This document shows positions 38,371 to 46,715 of a stretch of DNA of 64,000 bases, piece by piece; position 1 is the stretch's first letter; every line of letters starts with the position of its first letter. The stretch covers positions 620,001 through 684,000 of the forward strand of contig NZ_JADNYK010000001.1 in assembly GCF_017810075.1 (NCBI RefSeq), given 5' to 3'. The notes under the pieces are model-generated. The model saw nothing but the letters and a program-made list of their open reading frames with translations. It had not been told where the DNA came from and did not search any database. The translations under genes and the position numbers were made by a program. This DNA is from Pseudozobellia sp. WGM2. GTDB taxonomy: Bacteria > Bacteroidota > Bacteroidia > Flavobacteriales > Flavobacteriaceae.

Positions 38371-41001
38371 TTAGAACTTGTATTGTAGCGATAAAGTGGA
38401 AGATCTACCACTGATCGATCTTGCCCTTACCAAACGGTCTGCACCAAAAGCACCGTCACCATTTCCTTCTACCTCTGTTATACCAACGGTATCAAAAAGG
38501 TTGTTCACACTCAATACCAATGAAAGTCCTTTGGTCAATCCTGCCCTTCCAATAAGGTTAAAGTATGCATAGCCAGGTATGACCAAATCATTGTCATCTT
38601 GGGCATACGACTTAGAGGTACCCAATACGCTCAACACAACTGCATGTTGCTTGGTAGCTCCAAAGTTGTAGGAAGGAGAAAGGTTATACACAAAATCTGC
38701 TTGTCTTCTAGGCGTGTTACCTTCATTGTCTCCACCATCGATTTCAGCTTTGGTCCAAGTGAGGGAACCGTTCACGGAAAAGTTCTCTCCAAAGGCTAGA
38801 GCGGTTTCCGCTTCAATACCCAGGGCCTTAAACGGATTGCCTACCGTTCTATTCAATTCATTGCTAATACCTTCATCAGTATTACTTATAAAACCGGTAA
38901 GATTGAGACTTCCGTTATTAAGTCTTTTCTTGACACCTACTTCAAGTTGCGAAAGCTCGTCGAATTGAACATCGGCCAAACCATCTGCACCATAGGTATT
39001 TCTATCGGCAGCCCTACCTGATGCACCTTTACTATATCTTGTAAATACCGCCGCACCATCGTTGATTTTATAGTTAAGACCTGCGGAGTAGGATACAAAA
39101 TTGTAGCTATCATTAACGATTTGTCCTGCATTACCAGCAATTATGGGTACAACTTGTTCAATTCCTTGAATAACACCATCACCATCATAGTCATAAGAAC
39201 CTTGACTAGTTGGACCAGCTTGAATTGTTCCGTTAACATTTACGTTCTCAAAACGTACACTACCATCAAAGTTCAATTTTTCGGTAATACCGGCATCGAT
39301 ACCAACATAAGGAGAGTTCACGTTATGTACCGTATTGTATTTACGCTGGCAGCAGTTGCCCCAGACCGGGGTTCCGTAGGAATATTGTCCATTTCTTGAA
39401 AATCCGTCAAAATCAGCCAATCTGGCTTCTCCATCTCCCTTGACCTCAGAGATAAAAGAGCTCCATTGCCATCCTATTTTGGTGTTCTGCGTTGCCGTAA
39501 ACAAACCAGCGGTAAGCCCAATATTATCACCTAGCTTTTTGGTAATCTTTGTATCGCTAAAGAAATTGCTCAAATCATCTACGGTAACATCGAACATGTG
39601 TATGATCTGTGCCAATCCGTTTTCCGGATTAAATGCCTCCCTAGCTCCATCGGAATATACCAAGGCCTCAGTTCCGGCTCCGGCGGCAGCCCTTGCCGTA
39701 GCATCAATTTCGGCCACCGTGCCCACAGCGGCGGTGAACGGAGCTACCCATTGCCCGCTATTATTTGAGTATCTTGCCTTTCCGGCTATTTTCCAATCGT
39801 TACCTAAATCAAATGAAAATTCTGCACCCAATGCTTTAGAAATAGGGTTGTTACCATTTCTAACATCGTTCACATGTCTACCGCCACCATCAAAAGGATT
39901 GGTTCCCGCACTTTGCTGTAAGTAGGCCGATTGGGTTGCGTCTCCGGTAATATCGAAACCAGGTAAATTGGAGTAGGTAGGGTCGTCATTGTTCCCTTCC
40001 AACAACATAGGCATAGGTAGGTACATGACCGATCTATCATTCAAGAATTTGGCATAAACACGCACGTAGCCGCTATTGAATTCTTTGGTGATGTTCGCTT
40101 TGAACTGCCCACCTTTGTTTCCTTGGTACCCGATATCCCTTGGTCCTTCACCGGTTCTCATAAAACCTCCCATATGAAAGGTGAGTCCGTTACCGATGGG
40201 AGAACCATATTCAAAATCAAGTCTACTGGTTTGATAATCCAATCCGAAGGTTGTTGCCAATGAACCTCCTTCAGTTTTACCAGTCTTACTGATCATGTTG
40301 ATGATACCGGCAGGTCCGTTAGAAGTTTGAGTCGATGCAGACCCCCCTCGAATGGCCTCTACTCGGCCAATATTGGAATCGATTCGCAAGAAGTTATCGG
40401 CATTTCCGAAAGAGGTATCACCGAATAAGTTGAGAGGTAGTCCATCTTCCTGAATCTGAAAATACCTAGAACCACCAGAAGATACAGGCACCCCACGAAC
40501 GTTAAAGTTAGCGTTACCTTCACCACCTGAAGATTCTGCACGAATACCCGGTATGTTTCTAAAAAGTTCACCCGCACTTCTAGGCGCCGCATTTTCAATT
40601 CGCTTGGCACCCATCGTAGAAACCGAGATACTCGATTCTAACTTTGATTTGGGGTTGACCACCCCGGTAATCACTACTTCGTCAAGAGATTCCGCATCTT
40701 CTTGCATACTGAAATTCAAGGTTTGGTCGGCGCCATTGATTTCAATGGTTTTAGACATCTTTTTAAACCCTAGGTAAGAAGCGGTCAAGGTATAGGTACC
40801 ATCCTCTAAATCGGTTATGGAATAATTACCGTCAAAATCGGTAACCGTACCGTTGGTAGTACCGTCTATAATAATGTTTACTCCGCCCAAGGGCACTTCT
40901 GCCTCGTCTGTTACCGTACCGGATATAGATTGTGCAGTTGCCACACCCCCCGAAAGCAATAACAAAATCAATAAAATCGCATTGTTTTTAATTAAACTCA
41001 T
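38371..41001 (-). CDS. TonB-dependent receptor, probable sucrose receptor
   Basis: An 876-aa outer-membrane receptor. A signal peptide ends ATAQ, then a carboxypeptidase-regulatory-like domain (~25-110), a plug (APRSAGELFRNIPGIRAESSGGEGNANFNVRGVPVSS) and a barrel ending STLSLQYKF. No SusD-like partner gene is present, so it is a stand-alone receptor comparable in role to SuxA of Xanthomonas. A WGNCCQRKYN segment gives a vicinal Cys pair in an extracellular loop. It is divergent from the LacI repressor gene across a long palindrome. Confidence 0.87.
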   Translation of the reverse strand: MSLIKNNAILLILLLLSGGVATAQSISGTVTDEAEVPLGGVNIIIDGTTNGTVTDFDGNYSITDLEDGTYTLTASYLGFKKMSKTIEINGADQTLNFSMQEDAESLDEVVITGVVNPKSKLESSISVSTMGAKRIENAAPRSAGELFRNIPGIRAESSGGEGNANFNVRGVPVSSGGSRYFQIQEDGLPLNLFGDTSFGNADNFLRIDSNIGRVEAIRGGSASTQTSNGPAGIINMISKTGKTEGGSLATTFGLDYQTSRLDFEYGSPIGNGLTFHMGGFMRTGEGPRDIGYQGNKGGQFKANITKEFNSGYVRVYAKFLNDRSVMYLPMPMLLEGNNDDPTYSNLPGFDITGDATQSAYLQQSAGTNPFDGGGRHVNDVRNGNNPISKALGAEFSFDLGNDWKIAGKARYSNNSGQWVAPFTAAVGTVAEIDATARAAAGAGTEALVYSDGAREAFNPENGLAQIIHMFDVTVDDLSNFFSDTKITKKLGDNIGLTAGLFTATQNTKIGWQWSSFISEVKGDGEARLADFDGFSRNGQYSYGTPVWGNCCQRKYNTVHNVNSPYVGIDAGITEKLNFDGSVRFENVNVNGTIQAGPTSQGSYDYDGDGVIQGIEQVVPIIAGNAGQIVNDSYNFVSYSAGLNYKINDGAAVFTRYSKGASGRAADRNTYGADGLADVQFDELSQLEVGVKKRLNNGSLNLTGFISNTDEGISNELNRTVGNPFKALGIEAETALAFGENFSVNGSLTWTKAEIDGGDNEGNTPRRQADFVYNLSPSYNFGATKQHAVVLSVLGTSKSYAQDDNDLVIPGYAYFNLIGRAGLTKGLSLVLSVNNLFDTVGITEVEGNGDGAFGADRLVRARSISGRSSTLSLQYKF

Positions 41002-41087
41002 TGGTCTTCATTTTAATTATTCAATAATTTCAATACTTAATTCTTCACGAATCTATTTTTATAGTGCATTCAAATTGTGAATAAAAG

Positions 41088-41128
41088 AATCGAAATGGTT
41101 TTCGAAATCACCGAAAACCATTTCGATT
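41088..41128. promoter_or_regulatory. 17-bp perfect inverted repeat, candidate LacI operator
   Basis: AATCGAAATGGTTTTCG (41088-41104) is the exact reverse complement of 41112-41128, separated by 7 nt. Each arm holds CGAAA-N4-TTTCG, and the arm-loop junction contains TTTCGAAA with the central CG typical of LacI-family operators. It lies between the divergent TonB receptor (start 41001) and LacI gene (start 41170), too far upstream of both to be a terminator. Likely bound by the adjacent regulator. Confidence 0.72.
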
Positions 41129-41169
41129 TCTATTTTTTAGTTTAAATTGAACTTTATAATCCGATTTTT

Positions 41170-42195
41170 ATGAATCCCGTAACCCTAAAGCAGATAGCTG
41201 AAGAATTGAATATTTCCGTTGCTACTGTATCAAAAGCTCTTAAAGACTATCCTGATGTAAGTAAGAAGACCAAGGCTTTGGTAAAAGAACTTGCAAGAAC
41301 CTTAAACTATAAACCCAATACTTTTGCGGTCAATCTGCGTACCAGAGAATCTAAGACCATAGGTTTGGTCATACCGGTAATTGTTCATCACTTCTTCTCC
41401 AATGTCATTAAAGGTATTGTGGCGCAGGCAGAAAAAAAGGGATACCTGGTCATCATCCTTCAGTCCAATGAATCTTACGAACTGGAAAAAAAACAGATCG
41501 ATCTTTTATTGAATCAGCGAGTAGATGGCATCATCATATCCTTGGCCAACGGCACTGCAGATTTTACGCATTTAAAGCACGTTTTAGAAATGGGGAAACC
41601 CCTGGTTATGTTCGATAAGATCGCTAAGATCGTTCCCTGTTCAAAGGTGGTCATAGATGATAGAAAGGCCGCTTATCTCGCCACCCAGCATTTGATAGAT
41701 ACCCGCTGTACACGCATTGCGCATTTTAGGGGCGCGCTTTTACCACAAAATTCTATCGACCGATTTTTAGGGTATAAAAAGGCCTTGTTAGACAATGGGC
41801 TACCGTACGATCCCTCTTTGGTGTATATATGTGAATGTGACGACCGAAGCTTTGAAGAGGGACAGGAAAATGCCCGGCAACTTTTAAAAGATCATAATGA
41901 TGTGGACGGTATCTTTATCAATACCGATTTGGTGGCCATTGGGGCCATGACCGAATTTAACAAGCAGGGCGTAAACGTTCCGGAAGATATTGCCATAGTT
42001 GGCTTTAGCAACTGGTTCATGTCTTCAGTTATATCTCCAACTTTAACTACGATCAACCAGCCAGGAGTACAAATGGGCAAAGCCGCCTTTAAAAGGTTGT
42101 ATAGGGAAATTAAGGCCATTAAAAAGAACAAACCCATTGCTCCCAAGGTAATTACCCTTGAAACGGAATTGATAAAAAGAGAATCTACCAAATAA
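41170..42195 (+). CDS. LacI-family transcriptional regulator
   Basis: A 341-aa repressor-type protein. The N-terminal HTH is TLKQIAEELNISVATVSKALKDYPDVS (3-30), followed by the hinge ARTLNYKPNTFA and a periplasmic-binding-like domain (~60-341) with KTIGLVIPVIVHHFFSNVIKGI, VDGIIISLANG and the SPTLTTINQPG dimer strand. It is divergent from the presumed sucrose receptor and so probably controls the minus-strand operon and itself. The effector is probably a sugar or sugar phosphate released by the pathway. Confidence 0.92.
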   Translation: MNPVTLKQIAEELNISVATVSKALKDYPDVSKKTKALVKELARTLNYKPNTFAVNLRTRESKTIGLVIPVIVHHFFSNVIKGIVAQAEKKGYLVIILQSNESYELEKKQIDLLLNQRVDGIIISLANGTADFTHLKHVLEMGKPLVMFDKIAKIVPCSKVVIDDRKAAYLATQHLIDTRCTRIAHFRGALLPQNSIDRFLGYKKALLDNGLPYDPSLVYICECDDRSFEEGQENARQLLKDHNDVDGIFINTDLVAIGAMTEFNKQGVNVPEDIAIVGFSNWFMSSVISPTLTTINQPGVQMGKAAFKRLYREIKAIKKNKPIAPKVITLETELIKRESTK

Positions 42196-42352
42196 GGGCT
42201 GATTCTAAGTTATATATGTTTCCCCTAGTACTTCAACGGTTATAGCCTCGGTATTTAGGTACGGTCTGTTTTTGATAAACTTAATATATTTAGGGAAATT
42301 TTGAGAGTAGAACTTCAACTGTTCCTACAATCAAACGACCTAAGCCAATTGT

Positions 42353-43126
42353 ATGTTACGAAACTTCCCTTTTATGCTATTGCTCTGTTTGTTCATCAGC
42401 GTTTCCTGTAAAGATGAGAAAAAGAAGAACTTTGAATTAAAACGCTCCAAAGAACTGGCTGCAAAGAACAAGGTACACAACCAACTGTTGGCTATTGAAA
42501 AAGAGCAGGGGTGGAAGTTACTTTTTGATGGGGAAACCCTTAACGGATGGCACCTGTTCAACAATCCGGATTCTACCCAACTTTCTGCTTGGGAAGTACG
42601 GGATGGATTTATTTTCTGTAATGCAACGGATGAAAGCAGGGTATATGGTGATTTGGTGACCGATACCGATTATGAGAACTACGAACTTGTTTTTGAATGG
42701 CAAATGGGCCTGAGAGGCAATGGTGGGGTTTTTGTGAATGTACAGGAGACTCCCCAATTTAAGACCACTTATGAAACGGGACCGGAATACCAATTGTTGG
42801 AGCCTTCCCATATGGATACCAAAACCCCTCTTAAAAGACCTGGATGCCTTTGGGGGCTTGCTCCGCAAATAACGGAGGTAGAAGCCAACCCGGTAGGGCA
42901 GTGGAACCAGACCAAGATTGTACAGCAAGATGGCAAAATAACCTTTTACCTCAATGGTAAAAAGACCGCCGAAGCCGATTTCAATTCTCCCGAGTGGTCA
43001 AAATTGGTAGCCCAATCCAACTTTAAGGACCGACCCCATTTCGGAAAAGCCACCAAAGGTAAAATAGCCCTACAGAACTGGTATTTTGAATCGAAGTTTC
43101 GCAATATGAAGTTGAGAGAGTTGTAG
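42353..43126 (+). CDS. DUF1080 (3-keto-disaccharide hydrolase domain) lipoprotein
   Basis: A 257-aa lipoprotein with a signal peptide ending ISVSC and a single DUF1080 domain: WKLLFDGETLNGWHLF, YENYELVFEWQMGLRGNGGVFVNV, YETGPEYQLLEP and the final IALQNWYFESKFRNMKL. The concanavalin-like jelly-roll fold binds or cleaves carbohydrates; some members hydrolyse 3-keto-glycosides. It lies 157 bp after the LacI gene, probably part of the same regulon, and could process oxidised disaccharides in the periplasm. Confidence 0.88.
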   Translation: MLRNFPFMLLLCLFISVSCKDEKKKNFELKRSKELAAKNKVHNQLLAIEKEQGWKLLFDGETLNGWHLFNNPDSTQLSAWEVRDGFIFCNATDESRVYGDLVTDTDYENYELVFEWQMGLRGNGGVFVNVQETPQFKTTYETGPEYQLLEPSHMDTKTPLKRPGCLWGLAPQITEVEANPVGQWNQTKIVQQDGKITFYLNGKKTAEADFNSPEWSKLVAQSNFKDRPHFGKATKGKIALQNWYFESKFRNMKLREL

Positions 43127-43182
43127 GTTGAATGTTTTATATTTATGGGTTTTAATGATGTGTAACAACTAAATCTTCTTTA

Positions 43183-43812
43183 ATGTCTTGTTTAAAAACC
43201 ACATACATTTCTAGTTTTGCCTGCATATTATGGTTCTTGGCTTCTTGCTCTAGTGAAAATGTAGAAGAACAACCCTTGGATGCAGCATCAAAAGAAGAAG
43301 AAATCGTTGAAGAAGTAGAGAATGAGAGTTTGCTCTCTTTTACCATAAACGGTGAAACTAGAACTACTCGTGCCGGTAAGCCTTTTGCTGCTTTTATTGA
43401 AATTACTACTGAAAACGGCAAGGAGTATGCCTTTGGCATTTCTGGGGCCGATTCCAATGATGACCTCGAGAGATGGGGATTCAGCACAAGTTTTTCTTCT
43501 GCCGATTCCGATTTTATTGTTGAAGGTATTACTGTCAGCTCCGCTGAATCGAATTTTGAAGATTTAAATATTTCTGGAGCATATGAAGATAGTCTGGTTA
43601 GAATACCCGAGAACGAAGTTCTTTTAACCGCAAAATTTAATGAAGACCTATTTTACCATTTTCAAATCATAGAGATCAATGAGGAGAACCAAATGGTATC
43701 GGGTACTTTCAGTATGGATTTATTGGACATTGAATCAAATGAAATTATGGAAATTCGCGATGGAATCTTTACCAACGCCGAATATATTCAAGAGGTAATA
43801 GAACCCAACTAA
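43183..43812 (+). CDS. Hypothetical lipoprotein
   Basis: A 209-aa protein with a signal peptide ending LASC and an acidic low-complexity linker (EEEIVEEVENE). The remaining ~150 residues look like a beta-sandwich (LLSFTINGETRTTRAGKPFAAF, EVLLTAKFNEDLFYHFQIIEINEENQMVSGTFSMDLLD). I do not recognise the family, though similar small calycin-like lipoproteins are widespread in flavobacteria. It follows the DUF1080 gene and borders the AT-rich island. Confidence 0.68.
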   Translation: MSCLKTTYISSFACILWFLASCSSENVEEQPLDAASKEEEIVEEVENESLLSFTINGETRTTRAGKPFAAFIEITTENGKEYAFGISGADSNDDLERWGFSTSFSSADSDFIVEGITVSSAESNFEDLNISGAYEDSLVRIPENEVLLTAKFNEDLFYHFQIIEINEENQMVSGTFSMDLLDIESNEIMEIRDGIFTNAEYIQEVIEPN

Positions 43813-44176
43813 TTTATCATTTAAACTTCCATTTAGGAAAGTTTGCAAGCCCGTAAGGGGTATGAATATCTCTTTGCTTTCTCGAAGAAAACGAACATCT
43901 TTCCTATACTGAAGTTTTGCGCTGTTTTACGCATTGCCAGCCGCACTGGTCTCGCCGCCACTATAAAAAGCCGACCAGGCTTTCCATATTGTCGCGTGTA
44001 CTATAATGTTCTGCGTTATGTAACTTTGCTTGGGTAAAGCAAAGTTTTCCTCACTACACTTTCTTCAAATTTTTCTTCTAAAAGTTTCCTCTTAAAAGGT
44101 AATGGAACACTTATTATGCGAACCGACGGAAGGAGGGGAGTGTAATGTGTGTGGAATGAAATCGAAGATATTTGGT
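43813..44176. repeat. Intergenic boundary region with hairpins
   Basis: No convincing full gene. A 9-bp perfect stem AACTTTGCT/AGCAAAGTT with a 7-nt loop (44022-44046) and an inverted pair CTGGTC/GACCAG (about 43946-43978) are present. The tract is more G+C-rich than the defence genes that follow and contains TGTTCTGCGTTATG, which recalls dispersed flavobacterial intergenic repeats from memory; this is unverified. It may mark one edge of the AT-rich island. Confidence 0.4.
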
Positions 44177-44191
44177 TTACAGCTTGGGTAA
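44102..44191 (+). pseudogene. 29-codon ORF resembling a heavy-metal-binding motif fragment
   Basis: A short frame, MEHLLCEPTEGGECNVCGMK followed by nine more residues, whose GGECNVCGMK resembles the GKCPKCGM end of heavy-metal-binding domains (HMBD) found on efflux proteins. It overlaps the 3' end of the E2-like gene on the other strand by 15 bp. It may be a remnant of a longer gene or chance; no upstream continuation was found. Confidence 0.25.
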
Positions 44192-44851
44192 AATATAGTT
44201 GGGATTTTGTTTAAAGAAAGGAATTAATTGCTCCTTACCATCAAAATAAATATATGGTTTTATTAAAGATAGTTCTTCGAATGCATTTTTATGACAGTTA
44301 CGAAACTTCTTTTTATGACAAAAAGGACATTTAGCCGTTCGATTTAAAATTCGTCCTTTTAAAATGAAATCAAACATTTGTACCATTTGTAAAGGAGAAC
44401 TAGCTTTAAGTTTACTTTGGTAGAATTCAATTTTGCCAAATATTCCATGAGAATATTCCCCATATAAATAGTAGCCTTCCAATTCCCTATATTTTTGGTT
44501 AGCTAGGTAAGGAATCGCATATGTTTTAATGAATTCTTTTACACGTAGTCCCTTTTTACATATAATCATTTCACTTTCCGGTACGTCGATGCAGCATGAT
44601 TCGTCGATATTTACATGCCAATCAGCAATCTTTGGAAATGCATTTCCAGTTTCAAATAAAATTGGAAACATATTAGGATATTGCCGACTTCCTTTTATTA
44701 ACACACTATATGTTTCCCAAATTTTTCCCTCCCCATCTTTAATTTCGATTTCTCCAGAAAGAAATTTCTCTCCATTCTGGGTTACTACTTCTAACTTATC
44801 ATAATGTTGGGGTATTTCTAAAATATCTTTTTCAAATTGGCTACTAATCAT
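44177..44851 (-). CDS. Stand-alone E2-like protein of type II-short CBASS
   Basis: A 224-aa protein with a UBC/E2-like core: YSVLIKGSRQYPNMFPILFE (the YP..P strand) followed by DWHVNIDESCCIDVP, where H79 and C87 fit the E2 histidine and catalytic Cys (C86 is the alternative). The C-terminal part has C175-x2-C178-x7-C186-H187, a SEC-C-like zinc site. There is no E1 or JAB gene nearby, which defines the short CBASS type; E2 proteins of this kind join the CD-NTase C-terminus to cell targets and raise its activity. Its ATG overlaps the CD-NTase stop (ATGA). Confidence 0.8.
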   Translation of the reverse strand: MISSQFEKDILEIPQHYDKLEVVTQNGEKFLSGEIEIKDGEGKIWETYSVLIKGSRQYPNMFPILFETGNAFPKIADWHVNIDESCCIDVPESEMIICKKGLRVKEFIKTYAIPYLANQKYRELEGYYLYGEYSHGIFGKIEFYQSKLKASSPLQMVQMFDFILKGRILNRTAKCPFCHKKKFRNCHKNAFEELSLIKPYIYFDGKEQLIPFFKQNPNYILPKL

Positions 44852-45849
44852 TCTTTGCGATATGGTTTTGTAGTTGGAGGAATTATAGCCCCTAAGCCGC
44901 CCGAACTGCTTGAAGTATCGTCCTTATCATCTCCTAATGGAAATCTATCTCCTAAATGATTTCTCCAATATTCTGTCGACTTTTTATAATTCTTCTCTTT
45001 AAGCGCCTCCTTCGAATCATTTATAAAATTGCTTAAGCATTGTAAAAAATACTCTTTGTCCTTGTAATCTTCCAAAAGATTTTCATCTGAAGGGGTAGTA
45101 GGACGATAGCATGAAAAACTGGCGTCAAGTTTAGCTTGGATATTAATAAGAGTCTCCTTCAAGGCGATATCATCTCTATCCTTCCGTGAAACCAGGTTCT
45201 CAGTAATTAGTATAGTCAAAATGAGACCGCTTGGCATCTTTTTGGTAGAATTGCTAAAATGCCTAAAATCAATCCAGCTTTTGCCGTATCTAACTAATTG
45301 CCTAAGTTGTGGGGTTTCATCAGCTTTATCATTGAACCAATTTGTATATTCAAGTGGATCACTTTTTATATACCCATCTCTTTTATGTGCCAATTCGGGT
45401 GAGTTGCCCTGCTTGTAATATATTGGCTGATCAATATGATGACCATCGGAAAATACTGTTCTTACGCAAGTATTTTTATCTATTGGGGGCGTGCTAGTAT
45501 GGCCATCGACCGCTTGACAAATCCACGAGTGGTATGTTGCGGTAGAGGGCCTATCACTAGGTGATTTATCGCCAATAAAGTAGATACCATCATCGACATC
45601 ATATTTCAAAATAGTTTTTTCGGTTCCTTCAACTATTATTTTTCTCGGAATTGGGTTCACAATGGTGTCGGTTGACATAGAACCCTGCCCGTCAAATTTA
45701 GGCTTTTCATTTTCCGGTTGATTTTCTTTGAACCAATTTCTGACTTTTTTTCTTAGGTCTTTCCTTGATTTTTTTAATTCTTTTTTTCGAAAATCCGTGA
45801 GCTTAATTTTCCCATTAAACTCTTTAAAGTGTTCATTACAATTTGCCAT
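44848..45849 (-). CDS. CD-NTase (DncV-like cyclic oligonucleotide synthase)
   Basis: A 333-aa nucleotidyltransferase that senses phage infection and makes a cyclic di- or oligonucleotide. The active site is G54-Q-G-S57, then Y83-DVDDG with metal ligands D84 and D86, and a third Asp140 in HHIDQPIYY; LVRYGKSWIDF is typical of the DncV side of the family. The product cannot be read from sequence. The C-terminal tail (SSSSGGLGAIIPPTTK...) is flexible and would be the expected substrate of the E2-like protein, though it does not end in Gly. It lies 6 bp downstream of the effector gene. Confidence 0.9.
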   Translation of the reverse strand: MANCNEHFKEFNGKIKLTDFRKKELKKSRKDLRKKVRNWFKENQPENEKPKFDGQGSMSTDTIVNPIPRKIIVEGTEKTILKYDVDDGIYFIGDKSPSDRPSTATYHSWICQAVDGHTSTPPIDKNTCVRTVFSDGHHIDQPIYYKQGNSPELAHKRDGYIKSDPLEYTNWFNDKADETPQLRQLVRYGKSWIDFRHFSNSTKKMPSGLILTILITENLVSRKDRDDIALKETLINIQAKLDASFSCYRPTTPSDENLLEDYKDKEYFLQCLSNFINDSKEALKEKNYKKSTEYWRNHLGDRFPLGDDKDDTSSSSGGLGAIIPPTTKPYRKE

Positions 45850-45855
45850 TTTTCA

Positions 45856-46479
45856 TTATTTAATATGGTTAGTGTTCTTACTTTGAAATTTCAAGTCTAT
45901 TTTACCTTTGGTCTGATATGGAAGCCTTTCGGTGTAGTATTTCCCTATTAAATGCTTTCCATCTTTATTCTCGACCGCTTTTAGCATCTCGGTTCCAAAA
46001 TGCGGGCAAAAATCAAGTTCAAAATTTCCCTCGTTCAAATAATTGTAGAGTATGGAGAAGGTTCCATCTTTTTCTTTTATTATGCTAGCCTCTATACTTC
46101 TGGACAAAGAGGACATTGTACCATCTTTCCTTTTGGTCCATGAATTAACTACTATGTCCGAACCATTCTGAGTAATTACTTTGATATGTTCCAATTCATC
46201 TTTGACTTTTTGACACTTTTCATCAGTAAACTCGAATAACAAAGTTCCTGTATATGTGCCAGAAAAATCGGGAACACTGTACAGCCAACTAAATGGTCTG
46301 ACATTCCAGAGGTATTTGTTTATTAAAGCGAATAAAAACGACGTTAATGCAAATATGGAAAAAGACATACCCCAATGACTGGAGATGTAAACATTAGTAA
46401 AATAGAGGAGTAGTCCTAGCGCAATACACAACGGAATAAAGCTTTCGGGTTTCAAGTATCTAAGATTAAATCTATCCAT
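45856..46479 (-). CDS. cap15: Cap15-like CBASS effector (two helices plus beta-barrel)
   Basis: A 207-aa protein with two adjacent transmembrane helices (~14-32 and ~36-52) and a soluble beta-rich domain starting VPDFSGTYTGTLLFEF, the signature of the SMODS-associated beta-barrel found in Cap15. In characterised Cap15 proteins, cyclic-nucleotide binding by the barrel leads to oligomerisation and inner-membrane disruption, killing the infected cell. The gene directly precedes the CD-NTase, the normal CBASS arrangement. The family call is strong from topology and the FSGTYTG motif. Confidence 0.82.
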   Translation of the reverse strand: MDRFNLRYLKPESFIPLCIALGLLLYFTNVYISSHWGMSFSIFALTSFLFALINKYLWNVRPFSWLYSVPDFSGTYTGTLLFEFTDEKCQKVKDELEHIKVITQNGSDIVVNSWTKRKDGTMSSLSRSIEASIIKEKDGTFSILYNYLNEGNFELDFCPHFGTEMLKAVENKDGKHLIGKYYTERLPYQTKGKIDLKFQSKNTNHIK

Positions 46480-46541
46480 AGGTTAATTATTTTCAGTTAT
46501 TATCATAAATACTCTCACATAAAGCTCTAGAAATCCTGAGC

Positions 46542-46715
46542 TTACTTTTCTTTTCTAACGCCTTTGAATTTGCCGCCAGTAGTTTTTACATCCATAAATC
46601 TTCCCGTTTCAGTATCTCTCTTTACAAAGAGTTTTGTTTTCGGGTTTAATACTTGGGAACGGCCTTTTACAGCTCCTTTTCTTGCGTTGTCTCCTATGGG
46701 TGGATTTTTAGCCAC
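46542..46715 (-). CDS. 57-aa basic protein heading the CBASS operon
   Basis: A small strongly basic protein, GTG start at 46713-46715, stop TAA at 46542-46544. It reads AKNPPIGDNARKGAVKGRSQ and ends GRFMDVK...GGKFKGVRKEK. The composition and evenly spaced glycines suggest a nucleic-acid-binding or ribosome-like extension; I recall similar short proteins in diverse bacteria but no assigned function. It lies 62 bp before the Cap15-like gene on the same strand and directly downstream of the shared promoter, so it is the first gene of the operon. The longest opposite-strand frame here is only its antisense shadow. Confidence 0.7.
   Translation of the reverse strand: MAKNPPIGDNARKGAVKGRSQVLNPKTKLFVKRDTETGRFMDVKTTGGKFKGVRKEK

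Noticed and set aside
43843-44037. 64-aa frame in the region before the E2-like gene
   Set aside because: Starts at a TTG, has no motif and lies across inverted repeats; composition fits noncoding DNA better.
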